Assembly (NCBI RefSeq): GCF_023343835.1
Contig: NC_064439.1
Span: 35,038,508-35,102,507, forward strand
DNA from: Lagopus muta
Lineage: Eukaryota > Chordata > Aves > Galliformes > Phasianidae
Direction: 5' to 3'
DNA length: 64,000 nucleotides
Numbering within the stretch: position 1 is the stretch's first letter; every line of letters begins with the position of its first letter. The position numbers and the translations under genes were made by a program. Below, in pieces: positions 25,301 to 38,550 of this stretch. Under the pieces are notes generated by a model. That model searched no databases and was not told the origin of the DNA. It saw only the letters and a program-made list of their open reading frames with translations.

Positions 25301-28300
25301 GTAAGTTTTTCTTTCCTGTCTTGGCACTAACCTGTATAAATATATATTACGCGTTTCTATTTAGATATTTTGTATGTCTGTAATCAGACCTACAGGAACA
25401 GATTTGAATGCATTTGGGTACACATGTCATTATATTTCTAATATTACTGATTTTATGTACCAGTATATCAACTGATACGTCAGCTGTCTGACAAGTAATT
25501 AAGATGTGCAGAAGAATAAATTCAGGGCCCTGTACTGTATTGTGAGACACTGCATATCAGTGCTCAGACCCTGTGTTTTCTTACATTGAAATCCTGATAC
25601 CTTACTGCTGAAACCCTAATTCAAAAATTAACATTCACCACAATGTAAGCAGTATGTAAATATTTCTGTCCAATAAGTAAAATGCTCAGAATTTTGACTG
25701 ATCCAAATGATGAATACAATAGCAGCTTTTATAAAAAGCAGGTAAGTACTATAATGTGGAGTTATATTTATGTACGTATTGCCACATAAAAGATTTTGAG
25801 CCTTGAGCAACTCCACAGACTTCAGTAAATTTTGAGATGCAGTGCCGAAGCTTTCGCTCCTATAATAGGGCATTTATTAGAATGCTTTGCATATAATGGG
25901 CAGAGTGAGCCTTAGAAGAAAGCACCTCATGGTGTACACTCATTAGTTTGCTTCATCATCATTTCTTTCAATCTACCTGTTCTGTAAGTGTTGAAAGTGT
26001 CATTATTCATATGATCTTTGAACTGCTGCTGGATACCGATGACTTTAAGCGTGAGATGCTGATAGGATTGTAACCACCCCAATGGAGTAGTTTTCCAGTA
26101 CACTTGATGATCCAAAGCTTAGTAGATTCACTGGTCCTCACTGAGTATTACCTTATGTTCTATTATGAGGCTAGAATTTCTAGAGATATGTTAAGGCCTT
26201 GTATTTTCCTCTTAGATCCTGTTTATGTCTTTGCTAATGATACATTACCCCCTCAAATGTTATTATAACATTACAGTATATAATATTATAACATTAAATA
26301 TTTTTAATGGTTCTTTTCTAAAACTAATAGGTATATAGTATCAAGAAGGTAGGCAGTGATTTAGAGTGTTAGGTGAAGGCAGCTTCTTACTCTGACTAAT
26401 ACAAAAGTTGTAACTGTTGCTTACTTGGTTTGTGTTCATGTCCATGTTCATGTATTTTTCACACTGTGATAGCTATTTTGAAGATGCTTTCTTTGTTTTT
26501 TGTTTGTTTTGTTCAATAGAGGGAGAGATTCATAGCTCCTAGAACTCATTAGCATATGTTTTTCAGGAAGATGATTATAAAAAATATTTTCTAATCTGTA
26601 CATCATGTCTGAATTTAGGAAAAGAAGATCTTATTCCAGAAACATATGGGTGGCTCTTGTTTTGTAATGCTGGCTGGGCACATTGAGAAGATATTTCAAT
26701 GAATGTACACAAAAGAAGCATAGCTAACATATTCATTTCACTGGTTTGTTTCTGCAGGAAAATTGTGATTCCTTTGCACTGCAAGAGATGCTTAAAACAT
26801 TTAGTAGGTATGATTAATACAGGTACAAAGAAATTTCAGGTCAATTTGCTTAGCAATTAAGCTTCTGAAACATAGATAAATAGGATAAAATAAATCCCAC
26901 AATCCATTCTAGTTACATCCTTGTGTATAATTTGTCTGGAAGCCATTCTGAATAAATTTATCTGAGCTCCTATTGTATTTTTTTTCTCATGAATTTCTAT
27001 GCTATCGGAAGAAGAAATTAGTAGGTATTAATGTAACATAAGACTATTCTTGAATAAAAGCAAAATATATGTCAAAAATATTCCTTTTTTTTTTTAACAG
27101 ATTTTCATAGTGCAGACATTGAATTTGGTAAATCATACATTTTAGCTGAATGATTTAAGTTTTTTCACAGTAGAAATTGAATCTCTGAAGCAGTTAGATT
27201 TATTTGATTTTGATAGGGAGGAAAAAAAATAATACTTACTTACATGTCTATTAATGTTTTAAGACATAAGTACTTTGAGACTAAAGGCCCCACGATGAAT
27301 GGATATTCTTTAGTCTTACCACATACTGAAAATAATTTTTAAAAGGGATAGTGCCCAGTGTAATACTAGGAGCAAATATCAATGGGAGGCAAGAAAATAG
27401 TAATGTCTGAGTGCCATAGGGTAACATGTCAGTGTTCTGTTATGACTTTAGGTTATCATTGTGAAGCCAGGTGTCTGACTTTAGTCCACTGTTCAGGTAC
27501 AACCCTACTCTATAGGCCTAGCTACAAGATCAAATAAATACTGTCAGGGATAACAACAGATTTGGAGACAATTCTGAGCTCACTGAATTGACTGAAACAT
27601 CCCTGAGTGTATGCCTTTTAAACTTAATAATGAGCACAATAGGAGGATAAGAAAGTATTATGAGAGAATAGCATGTATGTACAAAAGAGCTTATTCCTGT
27701 TTTCCTTCTGGATTTGGTCTAAAATGTAGACACTAGAACTTTGTAAATAAAAACAGATTTTTTTTAAGTGTGTGTGCATGTCATTGCATGGAAAACAAAT
27801 GAAAATTTTCAAAGTTGAATATGTGTTGATTTTTTTTTTTTTTTTTAATAACCACCCTTTTCAACATTTTCAGTTGGATTTCAACTCAATTTAAAACTGA
27901 TTTAGTTTTTATCATTAAATTAGGTTTTTCATTCTGAACACATAGTGACTCAAGTTTGGGACTTAAAGATCTAACTAGTTTTCAACTGAATTTAATAAGT
28001 TTAAGTATAGAGCCTTTAACAGTTACTTATCTCTAGGAACTGCAATAGCACTTCTGCTCAGAAATTGTTAGGAAAATGAGTGCTTATACCTATAGCAACT
28101 CTAGCATTCCACATGCAGTTTCATAGGAGTTCCAGACTGTGGTGAGTAAAACTAGCCTGCAAGAAGTTGGGTAGGGAGCTGAGTAAGATGGGGAAAAAAA
28201 ATATAACTTTTTATTGTCTTGATCATTTGGTTTGGGTTCATAACAGGAAGGTGATCTTCACTCATTTTACTCTCACCTAACTAGAAAACAATCCTCCTTG

Positions 28301-30993
28301 AACTGTGACTCTTCTCTGTATATTCCTCTTTTGTCATTCTGGCAAATCTTCATAATAGCATAAAATGGTTGTGCCTTCCCATGCTGACTAGTTTCTGCCT
28401 ATTAGAAAAGAGCAGTGATAGAATTGTTGACAACAGCTTCAGACAAAGATGTCTTTTGGAAATTCCACTCAACATATAACTTTCATTGTAATTTTAAAAT
28501 ACATTTCAGTTTTTTATTCAGTTTCTAATTTTTACATTTTAGTTGCAGTGCTTTCAGCAACAAACAGGAAAAGTAAGTTTTAAAGACAAGAAATTCTGAT
28601 TGTTGCCTTCTTCTGAAAATTTTAAATGGTATACATTTGGAGTCACTTTTTTAATATAATTATCTCTTACTATTTCTATATTTTCTTCAAAACATCTGCA
28701 ACAAATTGTCAATTATTACAACAGAAATGCAAAATAACTTCTTTAAATTCCGGTAGCTTGTGAGAAAAAATCTCACTCCTTGCGTCTCCATTCTAAATCT
28801 GAAAGCAGATGGTCACTTCACTAAAGAACTACATTTAAACAACCCCTTCTTTTTCTCCCTGGCAGACCACTGAAAAATTTATCAACAGCAAGTACGTATA
28901 GTTAAATAAGGTCTTCATGATTCCCCAAACTGAAGTACGAACAAGAAGCAGATTGGATTCTTTCAATTTCTGTTACAGCCTAAGAGGATGCTACAACAAG
29001 CCTTATAATCACTGGCTTAGTCCACTTTAAGCTGTCCTTCCTCAGCTGCTGAGAAGGTCATATCTTGGTTCCATTTCAACACATCAACCTAATTTCCTAC
29101 CTCAGAATCAGTCTATAGCCTTTCAAAAGGTGTCTGTTCTTACAGGTGCTCTCTTGTGACTCTTGTAGTAATCCTACAATCTTCTTTCATAGAAAAGAAA
29201 TTTGGTCTTGTGAATATGTAATTTGTGTGAAGCACTATGTAATCAGCAATGTCTACTTTTGATTTATGGACTTCTGAGAGACTGCAGTGTGGTGTCAGTT
29301 GTGTCTGTGCCCTGCTAGCCAGCAACAGGGCTGGTGTTTCCGGATAATTGAAAATCCCTGCTGTAATAGGAATGGAGCAAGTAGGTGTTGCTGGAATCAC
29401 CATTACAAGTTGCCTTAGGACCTGACAGCATGATGAGTTGTCTTCATCACAGAGACTCAGGACGTGGTGTTGTCTCCTGCCTGTAAATTAATTTAAGCAC
29501 TTCCTGAGATGTGTCAGGCTTTGTAGCTTCTGTCTTCTGAGGGTGTGGTAAATCAGTCATAAAATCAAAAAGATGCAAAACTATTCTCAATTATTTATTC
29601 CAAGACTCAGTGCAATTAAACCAGGATATTTTCTTATTAGTGTTTCAAAAATTCTGTGCTCTTGTCTAAAAGAGAGTTCTGATTACACTCTCATGAGTTG
29701 AATAGGAATGTAGAAAGAGCAAAAGCCTCACTAAGTTACTGGATACCATTGGGCAAAAGGTTGTTTGAAGTCAAGGGAGTAACAGTGTTCTCAGAGGAGC
29801 AGCAATCATATTCACAGGCAAATTAAACAAGCCTTAATACAAGACATCATCTGTAGCCTCTGCTATACTTGAGTGTACTTGAACAAGATGGTTATAGAGG
29901 TCAAAGACTGCACACAGTAACTGTATTTGTTATGTGATCTACATTAACCAAAGAAAGATTTTTTGGGGGTAGTATAAGCATAATTTTATTTAAAAATAAA
30001 GAAAATGAATAAATTTTAAAGAAATGTAAGGAAAGTGCGTTTTCCTTGAAAGTATTTTTTTTAATACTTTTATTTTGTACAAAAACTATTGTGCTCTTTG
30101 CAGAAATGGTATCTTTTTTTTTTTTTTCATCAAGAAGTTTAAAGATCTAAATTTAATTAGCGTCTGAAAATAACCTGTTTTCAGACAGAATACTTTATCA
30201 CTCTGAAACATAAGAGTTGAACAGTATGTTTTTAATATGAACTAACTTTCTGCTTTAGCGGTCTCTTGAATTGCTTTTGGGAAACATAAAGCCTGGCAGA
30301 TAGAGAAGAGGCATTTATTAGTCTGCTTTGGTTGAAGAAAATTAAAACTTTCTGTGTAGAAACATCAGTTTTTTACTGATGTCTTGTTGCTAATGTGCAG
30401 GAAGTCCCAAGAAAGTTGTTTGCAGGACAGTTCCTAGCAAAGTGACCTCAGCACTGTTCTACTTTAGAATGTGGCCTAAAAATAAGCCAGTTGAAATCGT
30501 TTGTGGTTGATTTGCTCACATTATCTAAAATATAATACAAAGTACAGGACAGATGGGGGAAAATGTAAAAGGCAAGCAACACTGAGAAATGAATCTGATG
30601 GTAGTATCTAATAGCAATTGCATGACCCTTAATCAATAGCTTGTACATTTATATAAGCATCTTTTTTTTTTTTTATTTTCTCCTTTCCATGTAGCTCAAT
30701 AATAAGGTGGTAGGAAATATCAGTGATTTTAGGGAAGCCTTTCTTTTAAAAAGAAGTGTACTTGTGCATAGAAACCACATACTTATTTTCCTCTGTTTTC
30801 AAAAGAACAGAACATTTCTTATAGCCTTGAAGTATGTGGACTTTACAGAGAATTTCAGCTTTGCTGTGAGAGCAACAGAAGGGGAGGATGAGGCAGGTGT
30901 CAGTACTCTGGAACATACTGCAGAGATTTGGGTGACACCATCATTGAAAGTCTGCGAGGAGATAAAAACAAGGAATGAGCTTCAGTTAGAAGG

Positions 30994-31018
30994 AAAAAAA
31001 AAAAAAAAAAAAAAAAAA
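30994..31018. repeat. poly-A tract, A25, with G-rich continuation
   Basis: A run of 25 A followed by ggagggaggggaag, making an all-purine stretch from about 30991 to 31032. Confidence 0.95.
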
Positions 31019-32253
31019 GGAGGGAGGGGAAGTAAAATCCTGCGTGTTATCTGTAACATCTGAGACATTTTGCTGTAATTTAAAGAGACTTCAACAAAAC
31101 CACTGCTGTTTACTGATAGTGCTGAGACTGTTCCAGTGGCACTTGTCATGACATTGGCTAATAGCTTTTTTTCAATAGCAGTATGATTTATTAAAAGCAT
31201 ACTTATGCTCCAAGAAAAGATTTGTTCTCCCAGAAGCATGTTGATAAGTAAATAAATCTATGTAAGAGTTTCCTGCTGCTTATTGCGTTGTTACAAAGTG
31301 ATAGGCCTCTTATTGCTTACAGATGCTTACAGATTAGTGTTTCCACATAGGCACTCTGGGCTTCCAGATTTGAATGGTTATGCTGTATGCACTTCTTATT
31401 TTTATTCTGTTAGGATATAGTTCTTTATGCCACCTTTTACACATACATTTTAAGAAGAAATTTAAGTATTTATCTTGTTGCAAGATCCTGGATTCAAACA
31501 ACTTGCTCTTCAAATTTTCTCATATTTTAAATCAGATTCAGCAAAACTTGGCTTCTGTTCCCGAGCTTTGAAATGAATTAGGTTGCTGTTTGATTAAAGA
31601 AAAAAGTACCATCCTTCCTGATGTCTCCTGCCTCCCATGTGCTGACATTTTTCTAATTTTTTTTCATGATCTTCAAAAGCTTTTATTGGATCATGCTGCA
31701 GAATGTAATTGCTACCTCTTCTGTTTAGAATTTCATTGAATTCTTGCAGCAGGTTTACAGGGTTTTTTTTTGCTTTTGTTTTTTGTTTGTTTGTTTTAGA
31801 ATAATGGCAAGTGTCTCATGGTTAGCACTGTCTATTGAACCCCATTACTGCTTTGGCTAGGGGAATTGCAGAAGCGGTGTGACTTTATAGAGCAGTTAAG
31901 AAAAGGTTATAGTCTACGCTTTCCAAATTGCAGGGCTGCTGTAATTCTTCTCAATGTGCAAGCGTAGATTCTGTTTACAGCATGTGCTCACATGGATTCA
32001 AATAGTGTACAGGGAAGATTAATCCTCTCTATAGCATTACATAATTCTACAATGTGTGTTTCAAAGCCCTTCTGCACAAACCCCTAAAACTGGCAGGAGG
32101 GTGACGTTAATCCAGACCTGTGACTCAACTCTTTAGCAGAACCCAGTCTTGTCCCCCTCCTTCTAGATAGGTACTTGTGAGAACAAAGTCAAGAGTAAGT
32201 TAAAATTCTTGAATTATAGTCTCAGCAGAAAATCCTCAAACATGATTGAAACT

Positions 32254-32275
32254 GTTGATGAACAGTTGATGAACA
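32254..32275. repeat. 11 bp tandem duplication
   Basis: The 11-mer gttgatgaaca is present twice in perfect tandem, 22 bp upstream of the CR1 fragment that begins near 32298. Confidence 0.9.
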
Positions 32276-32297
32276 GGACAAAAATAAACAACCTGTC

Positions 32298-32514
32298 AGT
32301 GTGCCCCCATGGTCAAGAAAGCCAAAGGTATCCACTGGAACAGGTTGCCAAAGGAGGTTGTGGATGCCCTGTTCCTAGATGCATTAAAGGCCAGGCTGGA
32401 TGTGGTTCTGGGCAGCCTGGTCTGGTGGTTGGCAACCCTGAGCATAGCAGGAGGATTGAAACTAGAAGATCTTTGAGGTCCTTTTCAACCCAGGCCGTTC
32501 TATGATTCTGTGAT
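32298..32514 (+). mobile_element. CR1 LINE 3' fragment with internal deletion
   Basis: The 3' part (about 32331-32514) is a clear CR1 end: ccactggaacaggttgccaa, ggccaggctggatgtggttc, gggcagcctggtctggtgg, and a terminal ttctatgattctgtga. The preceding bases (cagtgtgcccccatggtcaag, aaagccaa) match a CR1 RT-region segment that normally lies several hundred bases further upstream. The copy therefore appears to lack the intervening part. It lies 411 bp upstream of another + strand CR1 end. Confidence 0.85.
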
Positions 32515-32849
32515 ACTGGAGTCCATAAACATACACTCCTCAATAGGCTAAAAGAAATCATATTTACTACTGTGCTTGAATCTACATTTTGAACAGTGAA
32601 CTCTTTATTCCTTTTGGATCTTAGCACTGTGGGTAATAAACACAGTTCTAACAGTACATTTCAAAAAAACAATAATCAAGGGAAAGTAGACTTTCCTCAT
32701 TTAGGGATTGTGCAACTCAAAACAATGAAAAAAAAAACAACAGATATTATCTGAAGAGAGTAAAGACTAGACTCCTCAGGGAGGATTGAGCATGACATTT
32801 TCTGAAACAGTTCACTGAAAGAAATGGAAGAAAACATATTTTGTTTGGA

Positions 32850-32875
32850 TTTTTTTTTTTTTTTTTTTTTTTTTT
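32850..32875. repeat. poly-T tract, T26
   Basis: A run of 26 T followed by cagag. It resembles a polypyrimidine tract plus AG, but no coding sequence continuing the channel follows it. Confidence 0.95.
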
Positions 32876-32925
32876 CAGAGTATGCTGGCTAGGTATATTG
32901 TATGATTAGACTTATAACAAGTCTA

Positions 32926-33136
32926 ACAAGGAAGTATTACTTTTCAGAAAGGGTGGTCAGGCACTGGAATGGACTGCCCAGGGAGGTGGTGGAGTCACCG
33001 ACCCTGGGGGTGTTCAAGGAAAGGCTGGATGTTGTGTTGAGGGACATGATTTAGTGGGAGCTATTGGGAATAGGTGGACGGTTGGACTGGATGATCTTTT
33101 AGGTCATTTCCAACCTTGGTGATTCTATGATTCTAT
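32926..33136 (+). mobile_element. CR1 LINE 3' fragment, ~210 bp
   Basis: It matches the CR1 3' region: cagaaagggtggtcaggcac, actgcccagggaggtggtgg, gttggactggatgatctttt, and caaccttggtgattctatga with a final ttctat. It is less degraded than the neighbouring copy at 32298-32514 and belongs to a visibly different CR1 subtype (ggacatgatttagtgggagc), so the two are separate insertions rather than a tandem duplication. Confidence 0.92.
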
Positions 33137-35770
33137 AACTATTACCAAATAAGGTAGCAAGAATATTTTAAGGCAAGATTTTAGCACTTTATCTATTGGA
33201 TAATTAATTATATAACTGCATTTCCTTTATACAATTGTATAAACTGCTTTTCTTAGGAGTTAGCTGACAAAGTAAAATACCTTGTAGTATTGCAAGTACA
33301 ACAGCGTAATGATCAGCGGCACGAAAATAAGTTGCAGACTGCTAGTATTAATGCTAGTATTACTGATGACTTTTGCATTTAAACAACTGGTTTCCTTGGC
33401 TTCATTGAATTTTTAGATAATCCTGTGTATTTTGCTAATTTTTATAAATGTAATCTGGTAAATGTATTACATCAGAAAAGTACTTATCTTCTTAAATGCA
33501 TTTTTCTTTTCTAATCTGGATAGAGATAGGGAAAGGAAATTAGAGCAGACAAAAAGTAAGTAGCACACATAAGGATAATGAATGTCACACGGGTTTAATG
33601 GGCACTGCTTAGTTTCTCTGCTTTTGCTCAATGAAATTGCAAATGTAACTAGAGGATTTTGAAACAAAGAATTTCTTTAAGTAGGAAAGGTTGTAGAAAG
33701 TAGATATAAAAGGAGAGATAGGAAAGCTGAGTAAACAAAGCCAAATGTAGTTCATAAATTGGCATAAAATCTGTACAGCATACTGTACTGGGGGCTGCAT
33801 ATAAATAAACAAGTAAATAAAATTTAGAGAACGTCAAGACTGGAAAAGTCATGTACTCAGACTAGGAGCAGACAAGACAAAGATGCTCTCCATATAAACA
33901 AATTCAGACTTTGACATGGTGAAGTAAGTCTTTCTCTGCCTGAAACAGTCAGTTTGCAGCAATACAAAGATTGGAGGTTTCTCTCTTGTGGAATGTTTAC
34001 TTGGAAAATGAACATTCTTTCCCTTTCCTCCTCATGGGAATAATGGCAGAAGAGTTGGACATGCGGAGAAATATGACATGAATAACCCAGTTCCCTGGGA
34101 ACGGGCACTTAAAGAGGGAGGAGAAAACATGGGGAAAAGACTTTCATATTTTCTCATGAGATTGATAAATTTAAGAGACTTCATATGTATTCTATCACCT
34201 GTACGCAGTTGTGCAGGGATATCTTTAATGAAAGTTTCTAAATCACTAAGTGGCTCTACACAATTAATTGTTATATATTTATTCAAAGGGAACCATATTT
34301 TTTTTACTTTGTTTTTAAACTATTTTACCAATTACGTTCCATCTATGAAGGTCTTGGGATTTCTCAGCATTCTGGTTTGAGATTTTTTGAAATAGATTAA
34401 ATTGACTCTTAAAAGTTTCAAGGAGAGCTTCTTGGCCTTGTGTTCTTGAACTTTTTTCTACTGCCATTCAAGCATTAGTAAAAACCATCAATGACTGCAT
34501 GTGTCAGTTATCTGATATCCCATACGTCTTCTTGTTAGTTTTCTTGCAACATTGTCAGACCAAAGACTGTCACCAGGATATCGTACATAAACTGCCATCA
34601 ACAGTAGCGTAATCTAAGGAAAAATTGATTTATTTTTTTTTTTTTTTTAATACTTGCATGCCATTTCAGAAAAAAAAAAAGGAGAATAATGAAATGCTTA
34701 TTTGCTTAAAGTAGCAAAAGCTTGTATTAACTGTTTTAATTGATTAGCGTCAAAGTTTTGGTACTTAAAAGAGAAAAAGTGCTCTAATTACAGCTCTGCT
34801 TTCTCTTTCATCTACATTTCCTTCCTTTTTAGTTCAATCACCTTTTTTAAAAGAATTGTTTCCTTTTCTCTCTTCAACAAAATTCTGACACCTTGTCAAA
34901 ATGACAAAACATTCAAAACAAAATGTTGTCAGTGATGCTGGAATATTTGGATGAACTAACCAAAGAGTCACCTTAGTTTCCCCATACAAAGTCTTCGGCA
35001 TTCTGCTGTCAGTTGTGGAGTGACAGCCACCTTCTGTGGTGGAAAAGGGAAAATGATCCTGCTAAAAACTTCTCTGGTAAAATAAAATTAAGTATCAGCT
35101 TTATTTTGCTAATAATTAGTAATTCTGGAAATGAGACTACTGTAAAGCTGAATATTTAGCACCAATCCTATTGTCAAGGTATTGCAGTTATATAAGTGAA
35201 AACAATTTTATTTTTGTCTTTTAAACAGCCAACCCTGGAAAAGGGGACATGACGGTTTTGGTTATTTTTGTTTTCTTTTTTTTTTTTTTCTCTTGTTTTG
35301 TTTTCTTTTTGTTTTCTTTAGCATTCTCCTAAGGTCTAGATTCACATGTATTTGAAGTCAAGTTCTGCAATGCATTGTATTGCAGTTCACTTCTGCCCTC
35401 TTAGGCATATGTAATTACAATATTTTTTAAATGAAGAGTGATTGCTTTCTGCCACGAGACATTTGTATCCTGTGTGCAAGATATTTGCACCTTCGTTTTT
35501 CTTCAAGTATTTGATTTCTGTAAAACATTGATTTTACTGTTCTAGTACATTACATATAGGTGTACAGCTTCATAAAAGGGCTCTGCATCTTGGTTTGTTA
35601 TCTCACCACGGATGGAGCTTGGAACTTGTTCATTTGTTATTTTCTGCCCTTCACTGATAGACAGGCAGCACAACCTGGACCAGTGTCTGTCTGGAGAGCA
35701 AAGCAAGCAAAATCCTATCAAAGATAAAATCTGGAATTTGACTTAACCACTGATGTTTGATGCACTGCAA

Positions 35771-35793
35771 TAAATAAATTAATAAATAAATAA
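35771..35793. repeat. (TAAA)n simple repeat
   Basis: Imperfect units taaataaattaataaataaa followed by taag. Confidence 0.85.
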
Positions 35794-36952
35794 GAATTAA
35801 AATTAAAAAAAAATCCTTAAGCTACTTTTCCTGTACCATATTACTGCCAGGCTCTCTGAAGTGTAAGGAGAAGATAGTTTCGCATCAGTATTACTTGTTC
35901 TAAGTAATTCATATTCATGCGTGTCTGAGAAGGTCCTTACTGCAGAAAAACAGTTAAAATTGATAAAGCTGAGGATATGGGTGCAGAAGTTAATTATTCC
36001 ATTAAAGACTTTAATAAACTGACGATTAATAATAGCACTAATATTTCTAATAACTTAAATATTTCTGCACTACATTACCACTGCAATCCTCATCGAAGCA
36101 CTTTAATCTGAGTTTTGCAATGGGCTTTGTCTGAGATGGGTATGGCTTAAGATTATGTGATTATTGTTGCATGCTGAGCACACATAGCTCATGAATAAGG
36201 CTAACTGCCTGAGTTGGTTGCTTGGTTTAGGCAGTCCTCATTTTCTAGTGAGAGGAATGCTCGGATTTAAAGACTGTTAGCACGCTAATGGCAAGGTTTA
36301 GTATGAAATCTCCCTCTTAAATTCCTTGCATTGTTGAACTTTGTTTTTTATTTCAGTCTGAGGAGACTTCTAGCTGTCAGAGTGAGGAAAGGTAGAAAAG
36401 GAGAGAGAGTGACCATAAAGCACTCCATTTTTATGTATATGTAAAAGGTGGAGTATAGCTAAATTGCTTTGTGATAAGATTATGCTTCATTTGGTCCCTT
36501 TTCTCCTTTCCTGTGATGTATTTATATAAGCCTAGAGGATATTAAAATATATTTTAAACCATCAGTTCACAATGCAAGAGAAAGATTAGACTCTTTTTCA
36601 CAGAGTGGTGACTTGGAGCAATAAAAGTCTGTATATAAATAAACATCCAAAAGAAATGTATTTGGCAGACTACTCTTGGTAATACAGGAAACCTTTGTGT
36701 GCACAATCAGAAGCAGGGAAGGAATTTCTTTCATTCACAGATGAATGCGATCAAAAGGACAGTAATAAAATAGGGCCCTATTTTTTCAATGAGTAGATCT
36801 TTTGTCTTATAGCATTATACGATGTTGACTTTCAGTAAAAGCTGTATAATGGATTGCACTGGATCTATACATTTTTTTAAGAATGCTCACCTGTAGTGAA
36901 AGGTGGCACATTTCGGTTCTTGACAGAGTGTAAGTACATACTGATCTAGTCC

Positions 36953-36969
36953 TGACCTAAACTAGGTCA
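36953..36969. promoter_or_regulatory. everted nuclear-receptor half-site palindrome (candidate)
   Basis: The site reads TGACCT-AAACT-AGGTCA: two perfect AGGTCA half-sites in everted orientation with a 5 bp spacer. Six bases on each side (GACCTA/TAGGTC) form a perfect inverted repeat around AAC. AGGTCA is the consensus half-site of type II nuclear receptors. Whether this site is bound is unknown, and an isolated match is expected to occur by chance in large genomes. Confidence 0.25.
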
Positions 36970-38082
36970 TCTCCTCTAGTCTGGAAGAATATTTCACACT
37001 AATTTGCTTTCTTCAGAGTACTGGCAGAAAGCCTAAAAAGTTCATCTTTGAAATTCTGAAGGTATTGTCAAGACAGGCAGCTTTACCATACTATGTACTT
37101 ACCTGGAGCTATTTGCGAGTCAGTAAGTATGTGCACACAACAGATACGTGTTTTCTTTACTTGTGCACACCATTTGTTAAGCATATTTGTTTTGCTTAAT
37201 CAAAATGTTTTCGAGAGCATTTACAGAGGAGGGGAATGATGGCAGATAATGAGATATGATTGAAGAGATTAAAAAATGATGTTAATCGAAGACATGATAT
37301 GGACCAATTTCAGTGACTATTGTTCACTAACAAAGGATTCTAAGACACGTTAATTACATTGAAAAAAAAGCACATACATTATAGTATATAAAGCGGCAAG
37401 TATTTGTCTTTATTTCTATTCATTGCTAACTTACAGTTATAAATAATTCCTTAAATATGCAAATCTATGTTTTCAATTAACACTACCAGATGTGCTTTTT
37501 AGCATAACTGAGTAAGGTTTGTATGGATGTGGCTGATGTCTCTAACTTTCTGCATTAATGATTAATAATTAATCTATGTGTACGTGTTGAAAAGACAGAA
37601 AAGAATAAGATATGCTTCTACTCTTTGAGAGTGTGACAGATATTTAAAAGAACATTGCTATTATCAGTATTGCTTAGAAGCAAGACTTGAGAGTGGCTTC
37701 TTGTTCAACTGAAAGTACTGCTAGAATAAGTGCAGAATGTAATTTTACAAGGACTTAACCACTCTAGGAGCTATAACAACATTCTGTAGATACTTAGTAT
37801 TCTGTTTTTAAGCAAGAAAGTAAATTTGCTTAATGCTTTTTGTATATACCACCCAGATTGATAGGGTGCTTGCTCTATACATTTCTGAAAGGAAAAGAAC
37901 TAAGTGGAGTTTTGATATAGAAACAGTGTCTACACAAAAATTGATTAAATATAGCAAATTAGAAGGAAAGTGTGGAAATACCTTGTTTCTGATGTCCAGC
38001 GTCATTTAAAAGAGCTTCTTTGACTGCTCTGTCTTTAATATCTACTAATGAATATCCTTAAACCCAATATAAAGCCAGTCTT

Positions 38083-38113
38083 CCCCCCCCCCCCCCCCTT
38101 TTTTTTTTTTTTT
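38083..38113. repeat. C16T15 polypyrimidine tract
   Basis: Sixteen C (38083-38098) run directly into fifteen T (38099-38113), a pure homopyrimidine block. The C run could form an i-motif on this strand and a G-quadruplex on the other. The length is prone to polymerase slippage and sequencing error. Confidence 0.9.
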
Positions 38114-38520
38114 ACCCAATCTTCTTTTCTCCTGTACCAAATTCTCCCTGTCTCTAGTATAAAGTGGAAATTTAGTGGAAAGTTCCTCCTACATTCAAAC
38201 AATATTTGATGACTTAAACAATAATGTCACACTCAAAAACTACTTCTTGGGAAGTTTAACCAGGCTTTAGAGGACCAAATGTATATTCTTTGATGCACAC
38301 TTCTAGATCTTCAGTTCTGGAAGTCTTTCAAAAGGAATGCTACTCCTTCACCTCTCATGCTTACCTACAGTCTTCAGTAGACAGTGAAATTCTACTTGAA
38401 AATTTAAGTTAGAAAGATGAATTGTGATCTTCGTGTGTCCAGTTCATTTTCAACATTCAGAGTTTGAAAGAGGGAGGATAGAGTTTGGAGCAAAAAACCT
38501 AAGAATGCCTCCTTCTTTTT

Positions 38521-38550
38521 TTTTCAGTTGATCTTTTCAGTTGATCTTTT
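38521..38550. repeat. 13 bp tandem duplication
   Basis: The 13-mer ttttcagttgatc is present twice in perfect tandem, followed by a further tttt. This is a typical slippage product. Confidence 0.9.

Noticed and set aside
32850..32880. T26 followed by cagag as a strong 3' splice site
   Set aside because: The sequence after it does not encode any channel segment, and CR1 DNA starts about 50 bp later.
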